A DNA stretch of 64,000 bases from Pectinophora gossypiella (GCF_024362695.1 NC_065407.1:17174001-17238000), one strand, 5' to 3'; positions 46,190 through 55,256 are shown, counted from the first letter of the stretch. Translations and numbers: made by a program. The notes: a model not told the origin generated them from the sequence alone.

Positions 46190-46365
46190 GGTCTTCTATC
46201 ATGTGCAAGGTACAATAGCAACCATCAGGGTTATTATTGGACTGCCAAAGGCCGCTGACAAGGCTCATGTAACGACTACATACTTATGTGAGTAAGTAGC
46301 TTAACGTGCCTTTCGATGCTCGGATCAACATGTAATTTACTTACCAAACTAGGGATCACAAATGT
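46190..46365 (-). repeat. SINE-B, truncated, core damaged
   Basis: 'atcagggttattattggact', 'cttatgtgagtaagtagctt' and 'aacgtgcctttcgatgctcg' match the minus strand of SINE-B. Confidence 0.6.
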
Positions 46366-46994
46366 TTTTTTTTCGGATATCTGTTTAAGCAGATTGAACC
46401 ATTCTCCTAAACTTAACCGTGAGTATATTTATTTATACTTCAACGTGTGTGTAAAGCTAGTCCTTTTAATGATTCTTTGGCCGGTTTATGTTTTGTATCA
46501 CCCCTTTTTCTTTTTCTATTAAAAAATAAAACCTTTTCAGTACACATATTACGATATTCAACGATTTTACTAAGCATTAATTAATTAGAAAGGTTCAGTA
46601 AAGGCAAATGCTCCATGCTAGTGCGGTTAGCATACTATGAGTTTGATGCGTTTCCATTGAATAAAAATACATGAAGGTATTCCATCGAATCCATTGATAT
46701 AAATTGAAAAACGCAAAAAGCATTGCTTTCTCGTACATTGAAATGCATTTCATATTGTGATTTTTTTTTGTGAGGAAATGATGTTACCTAATGAAAAAAT
46801 GTATTTTAAACGTAAATTTTGTTGTACTACCGCTGCTTCACAACCTGAATAACTGAGGAAAAGTAGCAGACCGATCACCCGATTGACTGAAAGTAACATA
46901 ATACATGGATCGAAGCGCACGTTCGACGATCGGTCCCGGCTAGGGTAAATATTACTTGGGTATCAGTTATCGCGCGCGACATGTTTCATTCATC
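46366..46994. other. Unassigned sequence
   Basis: 46860-46955 contains 'accgatcacccgattgactg' and 'acgttcgacgatcggtcccg', which hint at a decayed SINE-B core. Otherwise nothing was recognised. Confidence 0.35.
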
Positions 46995-47310
46995 ATTCAT
47001 TATCAGCCGTACGACGCCCACTGTTGGGCATAGGCCTCCTCCAAGGATCTCCACGTCGATCGGTCCTGCGCTGCCCGCATCCAGCGGCTTTCCGCGACCT
47101 TCACCAGATCGTCGGTTCACCTTGTAGCGGACCTACTCACTGAGCGTCGTCCGACATGTGGTCGCCATTCGAGAACCTTTCCGCCCCAGTGGCCACTTCA
47201 GCTTGGGAATTCTCCGAGCTATGTCAGTGACATTAGTTCTCCTGCGGATCTCCTCATTTCTGATTCGATCGAGCAGGGATATATCGAGCATAGCTCTTTC
47301 CATGCGACAT
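46995..47310 (-). pseudogene. RTE LINE 3' end, broken
   Basis: The minus strand encodes MERAMLDISLLDRIRNEEIR and TNVTDIARRI. After a deletion and frame change it resumes near a segment like GRRSVSR...RWTDDLVKV, and ends EEAYAQQWASYG before a stop at about 47003. The order is that of RTE-type proteins. Only the last 100 or so residues remain. Confidence 0.75.
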
Positions 47311-47477
47311 ATTTATTCCACCCTTAAATTCTAAAAAAACTATATTATGTTCTTTTCAAAGATCCAATCTATCTTTGTACCAAAATCAACGTTACAGTTT
47401 TGGCGAAAAAAGCGTAACAAATAGAAAAAGTTACTGACGCATTTATAATAGTAATAGGGATTGAATAGGGGAGAGTT

Positions 47478-47620
47478 AAAATGGCCACATCGAAGCAATT
47501 AATCTAAGAAAGCAATATTGCTATTTGACATTTGTTTGCATTGCGCACTTATTTTTATATGCGCAAATGTCAAATTGCAATATTGCTCTCTTAGGTGAAT
47601 TGCTTCGATGTGGCCATTTT
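47478..47620. mobile_element. MITE-2, intact palindrome
   Basis: The left arm 'aaaatggccacatcgaagca' and right arm 'tgcttcgatgtggccatttt' pair. The inner parts 'gcaatattgctatttgacat' and 'atgtcaaattgcaatattgc' also pair. There is no open frame. Confidence 0.75.
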
Positions 47621-47742
47621 AGCCCCCAAGATATGAGCTTAAAAAGAACACGTTCAGCGGCTTGTCTTCGTGGGCATGGCGTAAAATCTTAGAGGAGGAA
47701 TACATGTTGTGGCAACCATTTATAGGATAAGGACAAGAGCAC

Positions 47743-48232
47743 GGTATAAAAAAACCAGGTACTTATGCTCAAAAGTGACAGCTAACATTTCAAGGTCAGC
47801 CCAGCTGACGTCATCCCACCATGCGTTGATATTTTGGAAAAAATAAATTACCCACTACATTTGTTTTTATATACTAAAACAAATAAAATAAACTACTACT
47901 ACTACTGTAAAATAAATAAAATAAAAAATAAATAAATAAATAAATAAAATATTTACTTTGTAAATTAGCTTTTAGTAAAAGAGTTACTTAAAGTTATAAT
48001 GATTTTTTACGTACATGTCATGTATTTAATGTATCACACTTAAAAATGTAATAAGTAATAAATCGTAATTAAAAACATTAGTCAGTAATTCACTCAATTT
48101 TCAATAATACAATTTACGTCTTTGGAATGTTGGATACCAATTTAATGGTAACACGTTGGCAACACTTACGTCATCAAAGGGCTAGCAATGGCGACTTGTC
48201 ATAGGATTGAGCATACCTGGTTTTCTTATACC
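47743..48232. mobile_element. Element-5, complete copy with inverted ends
   Basis: It begins 'ggtataaaaaaaccaggta' and ends 'tacctggttttcttatacc', inverted repeats of about 24 bp. 490 bp of non-coding A/T-rich core includes 'gtgacagctaacatttcaag' and 'ccaatttaatggtaacacg'. A second copy starts at 61150. No transposase frame is present. Confidence 0.7.
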
Positions 48233-48764
48233 ATGGGCAGGAGAAAAATGATGAAGTATGTATGTTTAAGAAAAGACTAACATACTCTATGCCCTAAATT
48301 TTCAGGAACTTACTACTCTATCTCACAGACTCTGGCGCTACAAGTCGAAGTGCCAACGAATTGACGGAAGGACTGTTCTGTGCATTTTGAACTTAAAATC
48401 CCTCCTTGGTCCAATGCCAAATGTTTTCTGCGGCTACTATGACGCGACCCAGTTGGCGATGCACCCGAGTCCTTACTCCATCCATATTAGCTGGTTAGTT
48501 TCCATCATCGCCGATACAACCTCTAGACTCCTAACATATTTATTCATTTTCTGTCAACAGATCGGACTAGTGGATCAGATATAAGATGCCTCCTGTTAGC
48601 ATTTGAATAATTGCGACTTTTTCGTAAATGTAATGACATCTTGAATTTTTATTCTTCTTGTACCTATTTAATGTTATTTGCGATTGTGATGTTATGTATA
48701 TATAATTGTTTAATATCTAATAAGATTATACAAGCTAACCTGTACGGCGGAATATAGCTGAAAT
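48233..48764. other. Unassigned; open frame after an acceptor-like site
   Basis: 'ccctaaattttcag' at 48293-48306 looks like a 3' splice site. Open stretches follow, the longest a 65-codon frame at 48387-48584. No donor or family match is evident, so this is not called as an exon. Confidence 0.3.
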
Positions 48765-48775
48765 AACCGCTTTTT

Positions 48776-49043
48776 GGAGCTCGGTGGCGCAGCGGTAAAC
48801 GCGCTCGGTCTGCGATCGTTGAAGTTAAGCACCACAAAAAAAAGTTTTCATCTCGAGCTCCTCCGTGCTTCGGAAGGCGCGTTAAGCCGTTGGTCCCGGC
48901 TGCATTAGCAGTCGTTAATAACCATCAATCCGCACTGGGCCCGCGTGATGGTTTAAGGCCCGTTCTCCCTACGCGTACCCATCCATAGGGAAGGCCCGTG
49001 CCCCTGCAGTGGGGACGTTAATGGGCTGATGATGATGATGATG
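48776..49043 (+). repeat. SINE-A, copy 2, with 11-bp target duplication and 5S segment deleted
   Basis: It matches 23-317 from 'gctcggtggcgcagcggtaa' to a (GAT)n tail. About 32 bases of the 5S-like segment are missing at 'gttaagcaccaca'. It is flanked by 'aaccgcttttt' at 48765-48775 and 49044-49054. Confidence 0.85.
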
Positions 49044-49054
49044 AACCGCTTTTT

Positions 49055-49841
49055 AACAAATCATCATCGTGGACACTTGCAATGAATCTATCGTCTACAA
49101 TAAATAAATTATGTATTTCATTTACTTTCACCTTTCAACGTGTTTCGGGTTTTGGGTGAGCAAGTGTCCGCAAGTGTCCCGCTAGTACTACAGTTTCCTT
49201 AGTAGTGTACTATAGTTTCCATAATTAAAAAAATAATAAGAATACAATACAAAAATATTTATAAAACAATAACAAACGATAAGGAACAAACAATATGGAT
49301 GTTTCCAAGGTCAAAGATAAACATTAAATATGCAGATTACTGAATAAAAACAGATCAAAGATTAACGAAAAACGATTTCCCTATTCTATTCAACTACAAA
49401 AAACATAACAATAAGTTCGAGTTCCAAAGCAATTTCTTATCTTGGCGTAAGTAATCGTTGTAATTAGTTGGAATCATCCCTTTAAAGAGAGTTAAAAAGG
49501 GTGTCTATTTGGTTGTATCGTCGATGGTTTCCATCTTTATTCATGACAATACCAACTTTTGGAACTACATGTTCAATGTAGAACTGGCTGACTTGTTTTA
49601 AATTGGCTCCAATTTCGTACTTGTCAATTTTGTTTCTGATGTAAGATTCAGATAAGGTGTGTGGTGAATTTTTCATGAGACAGTACGTTTGTTTTTGTGA
49701 CGCGATTGAAGATTTTACTTCTAGATGTTAGATACTTGCTGCTAAAATTAAATATCTGCTTTAAACACGTTTAGTAGTAAAAATATCATAGTACCACGCC
49801 TGTACCTCCAAAGGGGTAGACAGAGGTGTAAAGTAATATGT
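49055..49841. other. Unassigned sequence upstream of the LTR element
   Basis: A 64-codon minus frame at 49482-49676 has no motif. 49785-49840 contains 'ccacgcctgtacctccaaag', similar to LINE-like UTR words elsewhere. No gene is supported. Confidence 0.4.
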
Positions 49842-49845
49842 ATAT

Positions 49846-50119
49846 TATTGGATGTGAATGAGTCACGTGGAGGGGACGAGTGAGTGGCTATAAATAGAGG
49901 AGCTGACCGCGCGAGCCTCTCTCTCTTGCTCCGGACGTCGCAGCGATAAGAAGTTGTTGTGAGAATATTTGGTTATGTTTTTATAGTGTGCCAACCAATT
50001 TCCTCATTATCGTGTATATTATTTATTTATTGTTTTCTATGTGACTTTCATTAAAAATATATACGCCGTTGTCTGTAATTTCTTTTTAAAAAAACTAAAC
50101 CCGCTTCTGGTCGCTTACA
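49846..50119 (+). repeat. 5' LTR
   Basis: 274 bp, from TATTGGATGTG to GGTCGCTTACA. It includes an E-box CACGTG (49864-49869), a TATA box and a pyrimidine-rich stretch downstream. The outer end is TA, not the usual TG, if the boundary is set by identity to the 3' LTR. Confidence 0.9.
49889..49896 (+). promoter_or_regulatory. TATA box of the LTR promoter
   Basis: TATAAATA lies 25-30 bases before a pyrimidine-rich stretch (49917-49931) that may contain the start site. It is repeated at the same place in the 3' LTR (about 55262). Confidence 0.7.
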
Positions 50120-50140
50120 TCAGAAGTGGGATAGTCTCAC
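50120..50140 (+). other. Candidate primer-binding site
   Basis: The bases directly after the 5' LTR, 'tcagaagtgggatag', are where a tRNA primer should pair. The sequence does not begin with TGG, so a standard tRNA 3' end is not obvious. The primer tRNA is unassigned. Confidence 0.4.
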
Positions 50141-50230
50141 TCCCACTGTTTATATTTTGTATTTATAACTCCAAATTGATTGGCACATATGTACGTTTAA
50201 GTTTTTACTAAATTGTGTTTTTGTGTGATA

Positions 50231-53200
50231 ATGGATCGTGAGGGTAGATCACGCGTTCGTGATAGGCACGGCCGTGTTCCGCGGGAAAGACGGTCTCGGA
50301 GTCGTAGGTCTCGTGGACGTTGTTCTCGTAGTGCGTCGCGTAAGGCTGACGGTCTGGAACGCAGGCGTAGCGGTCGTAGTCGCTCGCGCCAGTGGTCTTG
50401 TTATGGGAGCGTCAACGAGTCGCGGAGCCGCTCGCGAAGCCGCTCGCGGGGCCTCCCTCGTGGGCAATCGCGACGGCGGTTGCGCAGTGGTTCGCATGGC
50501 CGCTCGTCTCGCCGTTCCGATGACAGATACCGCGGTGACGGTTTGAGGACACGGGGCCGTTCGCGCCAGCGTCGTTCTAGGCGTTCGGGTGCTGTACATA
50601 CACCGCCGCTGTCTCGGAGCCATCTCGCGTCGCTGACTTCCCTCGCTGCTCGATTAGATGCTTTAGAGGATCGGTCGCGGATTACGGAACCACCTGAAAC
50701 GCCTACTGGACAAGATACGGCGCAGATTGTTGAGGCAATACATTCGTTAAGGTCGGCAAGTACTCATAATTATTTCATCTCAAATTTCGATCCTAACCTT
50801 CATGACGTGGAGGTATGGTTTGGTGAGGTAGATCGGGCTAAGGCTATTAATCGATGGGACGATTATGAGTGCTTATCGCGTATAGGAAACTGCCTGAAAG
50901 GAGACGCTAAAATTTGGCTCAATGAATGGGTGTCCGACGACCGTTCGTGGAGTAATTTTAAAAAAGATTTTCAACCATTGTGTGTTAAAAGGATCGATGT
51001 TGCTAACATTTTATATGATGTTATGTCCAGTGATTCAGACAATTTCCATACATATGCTGAATATGCGCGCAGATCCTTACTACGTTTGCGTATAGTTCGC
51101 GGTCTCAGTGACGAGCTTATCACATCAATAATTATTCGTGGAATCAAGGACCCCCATGTAAAAGCATCCGCTACCAATGCAAATCTACAGCCGAACGACG
51201 TCGTTAATTTCTTATCAACTTTTGTTAAACCTAACAAGAATCAGACGGCCGAAGCTCGTACACAGCGCAACGTGCCCACGTCACGTAATGATGGCAAGGG
51301 ACACGGCTTTAGGCGCCCCGGTACTTCTTTGAAATGTTTCATATGCGGCAGTACAAACCACAAGCAAGCGGGTTGTCCTAATAGGTCAAAAATTAATAAT
51401 AACAATTTGGATAAAAACAAGTCTGAGTTTAGTTCTGAGCTTAAACATAAGTCCGATAGTTCCGTAACTTGTGTGTATTGTAAGAAAACGGGCCATGACG
51501 TTAGTAAATGCTTCGCGAAGCAACGCGCACAACAACGCAACCAAAATAATGTGAACTTGTGTTCCCCACTTTCTACTAATCGCAGTGATATAGTTGTTGG
51601 AGTAATCCAAGGTATACCTGTAGATATGTTGATAGATAGCGGTGCTATAGGTGTCTCGCTTATTTCCTCGTCGGTTGCAAGTCATTTTTCTTGTTCGCGT
51701 AAGCCTACAAACTGTCAAATTAAGGGGGTGGGTGAGTCAATTACGAATATACATTCTTACGTGACATTGACAGTAGAATTGCAAGGTATTTCGCTCGAAG
51801 TTGATTTGCTTGTTGTCCCTGACAGCTGTATGAACGCGCCGGTTATTATAGGTACCGACGTATTAGACAGGGATGGCGTAACCTATATACGCACTAAGAA
51901 CTCGCAGCGCATTATTCGTGGACCGGTTTCTAAATGTGTGTCAGCCGTTGAATCGGATAAGCAATACCCGCTTAAAACCTCTTTAATGGGAGAAAATTTA
52001 AAACTATTGGAATCCATTGTCAGTGAGTTTTCGGATTACATGATTTCAGGCACTGCTATTACTACTGTCACAACTGGTAGCATGCATATCCGGCTTAACA
52101 GTGATGCACCTGTGTATTATCGACCATACAAAATGTCTCACGACGAGAAACTTAAAGTACGTGGCATTATTGACGATCTTTTATCCAAAGGCATTATACG
52201 ACAGTCGGAGTCTCCCTATTCAAGTCCAATCTTGTTGGTAAAAAAGAAGGATGGCTCCGACCGCATGTGTGTTGACTTTCGTGCGTTAAATCGAATAACC
52301 GTGAAAGATAGGTTCCCGCTTCCGCTTATTGACGATCACATCGATCGTCTCGGTAAGAGTAGGTATTTCACTACTCTAGATATGGCTACTGGTTTTCACC
52401 AGATTCGATTGGACGAGGAATCAATCCCATTGACAGGTTTTGTAACGCCCGAGGGGCATTTCGAGTACGTAAAAATGCCCTATGGCCTCGCTAACGCTCC
52501 GGTAGTTTACCAACGCATCATTAGTCAAACGTTACGCGAATTTATAAATTCAGGAAAAGTCCTGGTGTATATAGATGATTGCCTGATACTTCACTCTTCT
52601 GTAGAGGAAGGTTTGCATACTTTAAGACAGGTTTTATCCACTCTCACACAAGCAGGTTTTTCGATTAATTTACGAAAATGTTCATTTCTATGCACCGAGA
52701 TTGAGTACCTAGGGCGCGTTGTTTCCAATGGAGAGGTTCGTCCGTCGAATGCTAAGGTTCGTGCTCTCTGCAATTCCCCCGTACCACAAAATGTTAAGCA
52801 AGTCAGGCAGTTTTTGGGTTTAGCGGGATATTTTAGAAAATATATCGCCGGATATTCCACAAAGACTGCCTGTATCGCGAGGTTGACCAGAAAAGATGTA
52901 GAGTTCGCTTGGGGACCCGAGCAGGAAAAGGTGAGACAGGAGGTGATTTCGTGTCTCACAAGTGAGCCTGTGCTTGCTATATTTGACCCGGACTTACCCA
53001 CGGAGGTCCACACCGACGCGAGCAGTCTCGGCTATGGCGCTATTTTGCAGCAGGTGCATAGGGATGGTACAAGACGTGTAGTCGCTTATTATAGCCAAGT
53101 TACGAAAGGGGCTGAAGGGAAGTACCATTCTTATGAGCTGGAGACGCTCGCCGTGGTGAGGGCTTTACGTCACTTTAGACACTATCTAATTGGTATTGAG

Positions 53201-54640
53201 TTCACTTTGGTAACGGACTGCAATGCCCTTAAGGCAACGCAGAATAAAAGAGACTTACTGCCGCGTGTGGCAAGGTGGTGGGTCTATTTACAAGACTTCA
53301 ATTTTGCTATTTCTTATCGAAAAGGCGTCATGATGCCACACGCGGACTATCTCAGTCGCAACCCCGTAAGCAACATTGTCAAACCACGTAATTGGGCCCA
53401 AATTGCTCAATCGGGAGACGAGGAGACTCGGACGATGATGCAGTCTTTGGAGCAGGGCCAATTAGATTCCAATCGATATGTTAAACGTAATGGTGTTTTG
53501 TTCTACCGATACTGCCCCATAGGGGAAGAACCGCGACTGCTCTGCTTTATACCGAAGGGTCACCGTTTGAGCCTCCTCAGAATATTTCACGATGAGCATA
53601 GTCATGTAAATTTAGAAAAGACATTGGACTTGATTCTAAGACATTTTTGGTTCCCCGGCATAAGAACATTTGTTAAGAAATATATTGCTCACTGTCTTAC
53701 ATGCATCGCTTATAAAAGAGTTCCTCGAGCTCCCTTACAACCCATTACTTCCTGGGATAAACCAGACCTACCCTTTGAGACTGTACATATGGATGTGTTG
53801 GGGCCTTTACCGGAATCTAACGGTTATAAGCATATACTGATCATTGTTGACGCCTTTAGTAAATTCTGTTTGTTAATGCCTATTTGCCGCCAGGATATAA
53901 ATGAACTAAAACGTGTAACTAAACATTTAATCTCATTGTTTGGCACACCGAAGCTTATCGTATGCGACAGAGGGCGCATGTTCGAGGCGTCAGACTTTAC
54001 TTCATGGATGCATGTCCTTGGTGTTCGCCTTCACTACATCACTCCAGAAATGCACCACGCAAACGGGCAGGTGGAGCGCTATATCCGGACCGTTCTCAAC
54101 ATACTCCGCATAGAGGCGAACCATAAGAAGACTGAGTGGTCTGATGAGCTGTGGCAGTTACAGCTTATTTTAAACGTCACCAAGCAGAAAACCACTCAGA
54201 CATCTCCTTTGAACCTTCTCGTGGGTTACGAAAATGCTACCCCGGCCATACGTGTGTTAATACGAGATGTCGCTCAGGAGTCCTCGCCGACAAGTCGGGA
54301 AGCAAGAAGGGAGCTGGTTCGTCAGAGAGCGGCCGAGCGCCTGTCGCAGAACAGGCAGCAACAGGACGCCGCTGTGAATGAAGATAGGCAGCCTCCGCGC
54401 ATTTTTCACAAAGATGACATGGTTTTTGTAATCAAGTACAGTCAGTCTCAAGGAAAATTGGATCCAGGGATGCGGGGGCCATACCGTGTCATTCGCGCCA
54501 TGCCTAACGGTCGGTACGAGCTGAAGTTGATCGCGGGAGCCTATGGAAGACGACGTATGCCGCTGCCCAGTTTTTGGTTCCTTGGAGGGGAGAATGGACC
54601 CCTGACACATGTGCTGCCTTCTTTCAAGGTGGGTGTATAA
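50231..54640 (+). CDS. Gag-Pol polyprotein of the Ty3/gypsy element
   Basis: 1469 codons from the ATG at 50231; six in-frame codons upstream lack an ATG. Residues 1-130 are Arg/Ser-rich (RS dipeptides). About 180-336 is a retrotransposon capsid. CCHC knuckles are at C369-C372-H377-C382 and C414-C417-H422-C427. The protease has DSG at 469-471. The reverse transcriptase spans about 620-850, with YIDD at 780-783. RNase H begins with D929 (TDASS). Integrase has an HHCC finger near 1120-1165 and the catalytic triad D1188, D1246 and E1282 with D35E spacing. The GPY module is at 1416-1418. All catalytic residues are present. The last 30 codons differ from what the family usually shows. The probable true tail lies in another frame from about 54550, so the stop at 54638 is likely the result of a one-base break. 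Confidence 0.93.
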   Translation: MDREGRSRVRDRHGRVPRERRSRSRRSRGRCSRSASRKADGLERRRSGRSRSRQWSCYGSVNESRSRSRSRSRGLPRGQSRRRLRSGSHGRSSRRSDDRYRGDGLRTRGRSRQRRSRRSGAVHTPPLSRSHLASLTSLAARLDALEDRSRITEPPETPTGQDTAQIVEAIHSLRSASTHNYFISNFDPNLHDVEVWFGEVDRAKAINRWDDYECLSRIGNCLKGDAKIWLNEWVSDDRSWSNFKKDFQPLCVKRIDVANILYDVMSSDSDNFHTYAEYARRSLLRLRIVRGLSDELITSIIIRGIKDPHVKASATNANLQPNDVVNFLSTFVKPNKNQTAEARTQRNVPTSRNDGKGHGFRRPGTSLKCFICGSTNHKQAGCPNRSKINNNNLDKNKSEFSSELKHKSDSSVTCVYCKKTGHDVSKCFAKQRAQQRNQNNVNLCSPLSTNRSDIVVGVIQGIPVDMLIDSGAIGVSLISSSVASHFSCSRKPTNCQIKGVGESITNIHSYVTLTVELQGISLEVDLLVVPDSCMNAPVIIGTDVLDRDGVTYIRTKNSQRIIRGPVSKCVSAVESDKQYPLKTSLMGENLKLLESIVSEFSDYMISGTAITTVTTGSMHIRLNSDAPVYYRPYKMSHDEKLKVRGIIDDLLSKGIIRQSESPYSSPILLVKKKDGSDRMCVDFRALNRITVKDRFPLPLIDDHIDRLGKSRYFTTLDMATGFHQIRLDEESIPLTGFVTPEGHFEYVKMPYGLANAPVVYQRIISQTLREFINSGKVLVYIDDCLILHSSVEEGLHTLRQVLSTLTQAGFSINLRKCSFLCTEIEYLGRVVSNGEVRPSNAKVRALCNSPVPQNVKQVRQFLGLAGYFRKYIAGYSTKTACIARLTRKDVEFAWGPEQEKVRQEVISCLTSEPVLAIFDPDLPTEVHTDASSLGYGAILQQVHRDGTRRVVAYYSQVTKGAEGKYHSYELETLAVVRALRHFRHYLIGIEFTLVTDCNALKATQNKRDLLPRVARWWVYLQDFNFAISYRKGVMMPHADYLSRNPVSNIVKPRNWAQIAQSGDEETRTMMQSLEQGQLDSNRYVKRNGVLFYRYCPIGEEPRLLCFIPKGHRLSLLRIFHDEHSHVNLEKTLDLILRHFWFPGIRTFVKKYIAHCLTCIAYKRVPRAPLQPITSWDKPDLPFETVHMDVLGPLPESNGYKHILIIVDAFSKFCLLMPICRQDINELKRVTKHLISLFGTPKLIVCDRGRMFEASDFTSWMHVLGVRLHYITPEMHHANGQVERYIRTVLNILRIEANHKKTEWSDELWQLQLILNVTKQKTTQTSPLNLLVGYENATPAIRVLIRDVAQESSPTSREARRELVRQRAAERLSQNRQQQDAAVNEDRQPPRIFHKDDMVFVIKYSQSQGKLDPGMRGPYRVIRAMPNGRYELKLIAGAYGRRRMPLPSFWFLGGENGPLTHVLPSFKVGV
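54550..54628 (+). pseudogene. Pol C-terminal segment in a shifted frame
   Basis: This frame, offset from gag-pol, encodes VPWRGEW followed by TPDTCAAFF, a block I recall from the Pol tails of lepidopteran mag-like elements. The main frame over the same bases gives an unfamiliar Arg/Pro/Gly-rich end. The simplest reading is a one-base loss near 54548. No slippery heptamer is evident, so programmed frameshifting is less likely. The frame stays open to the GT at 54629. Confidence 0.6.
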
Positions 54641-55071
54641 GACTGTGCGGTATGCTAACTTTGTGCCTATGCCGACAGCCACTGGGAGGTATGCTAACTT
54701 CGCGCCTATGCCTACGGTGTGAAATCTTGGGCGGTATGCTAACTTTGTGCCTATGCCGACAGCCACTGGGAGGTATGCTAACTTCGCGCCTATGCCTACG
54801 GTGTGAAATCTTGGGCGGTATGCTAACTTGATGCCTAGGTATGCCGACAAGTCACTGGGTGGTATGCAAAGTTAAAGCCTATGCCAACAGTGTTCTCGAA
54901 TTGCTTTGTACGTACAAACTTATCAGTCGACTTTCCCCTGTTATTTGGTTCGGTATTATTCGTTTGGGATTTCAAAAAAAATCTTAAATGATGTTTACTT
55001 GGCCATAACCGTAACTCTGCTGTTTTAGGTATTAATTAGCGAAGTAACTAATGTAAAAATGCAATTTTCAG
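54629..55071 (+). other. Candidate spliceosomal intron inside pol
   Basis: The left junction is CAAG|GTGGGT and the right junction is TGCAATTTTCAG|ATGAC. CTAAT lies 20-30 bases upstream of the AG as a possible branch site, and several TGCTAAC words lie further upstream. Removing 443 bases would join the 54550-54628 frame in phase with 55072-55256. The interval itself has stops in all tail-compatible frames. An alternative is an insertion or satellite expansion that happens to end in GT...AG. Confidence 0.5.
54649..54890 (+). repeat. 84-bp tandem repeat, two full units plus a degenerate third
   Basis: Units start at 54649, 54733 and 54817. Each is made of 39- and 45-bp half-units that both begin 'ggtatgctaactt'. 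The half-unit starts are 54649, 54688, 54733, 54772 and 54817, with a degenerate one at 54861. The repeats sit wholly inside the candidate intron. Confidence 0.9.
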
Positions 55072-55256
55072 ATGACTATAACATCGAGTGTAATGGCCAA
55101 TCCAGGTCTGATGACGTTGAACACCAGCCTGGACCATCAACAAGACCTGTTTCGCCTGCCCGAAACCAGCATCTTGACCCAGATCCTGACAGGGACGTCA
55201 GGGTGTCAGGAGAGGCCGTATTGGATGTGAATGAGTCACGTGGAGGGGACGAGTGA
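55072..55256 (+). other. Candidate second exon of pol, ending in the 3' LTR
   Basis: Open from the AG at 55071 to a stop at 55254-55256. It encodes an acidic, Pro/Ser-rich tail (DDVEHQPGPSTRP, VSGEAVLDV) with no catalytic motif. The last 12 codons lie in U3 of the LTR. Such disordered tails are usual at the end of mag-type Pol, an inference from recalled family features. Without splicing the segment has only a poor start (ATG at 55059). Confidence 0.5.
55208..55218 (+). other. Candidate polypurine tract
   Basis: 'aggagagg' ends three bases before the 3' LTR. It is short, and it also codes in the candidate exon, but it is the only purine run in the expected place. Confidence 0.45.

Noticed and set aside
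48293..48584. Host exon after an acceptor-like site
   Set aside because: There is no matching donor, no family resemblance, and stops interrupt the frame that would follow the acceptor.
50249..50623. Long open frame on the minus strand opposite the start of gag-pol
   Set aside because: It is the antisense shadow of the Arg/Ser-rich codons. The biased composition removes stops, and there is no start, motif or signal of its own.
54257..54850. 197-codon minus-strand frame over the end of pol and the tandem repeats
   Set aside because: Its repeated peptide comes from the 84-bp repeat, whose length is divisible by three. The rest is antisense to pol.
55059..55256. Separate envelope-like or accessory gene after pol
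   Set aside because: The frame has no signal peptide or membrane segment and is too short. Its phase fits better as a continuation of the Pol tail.
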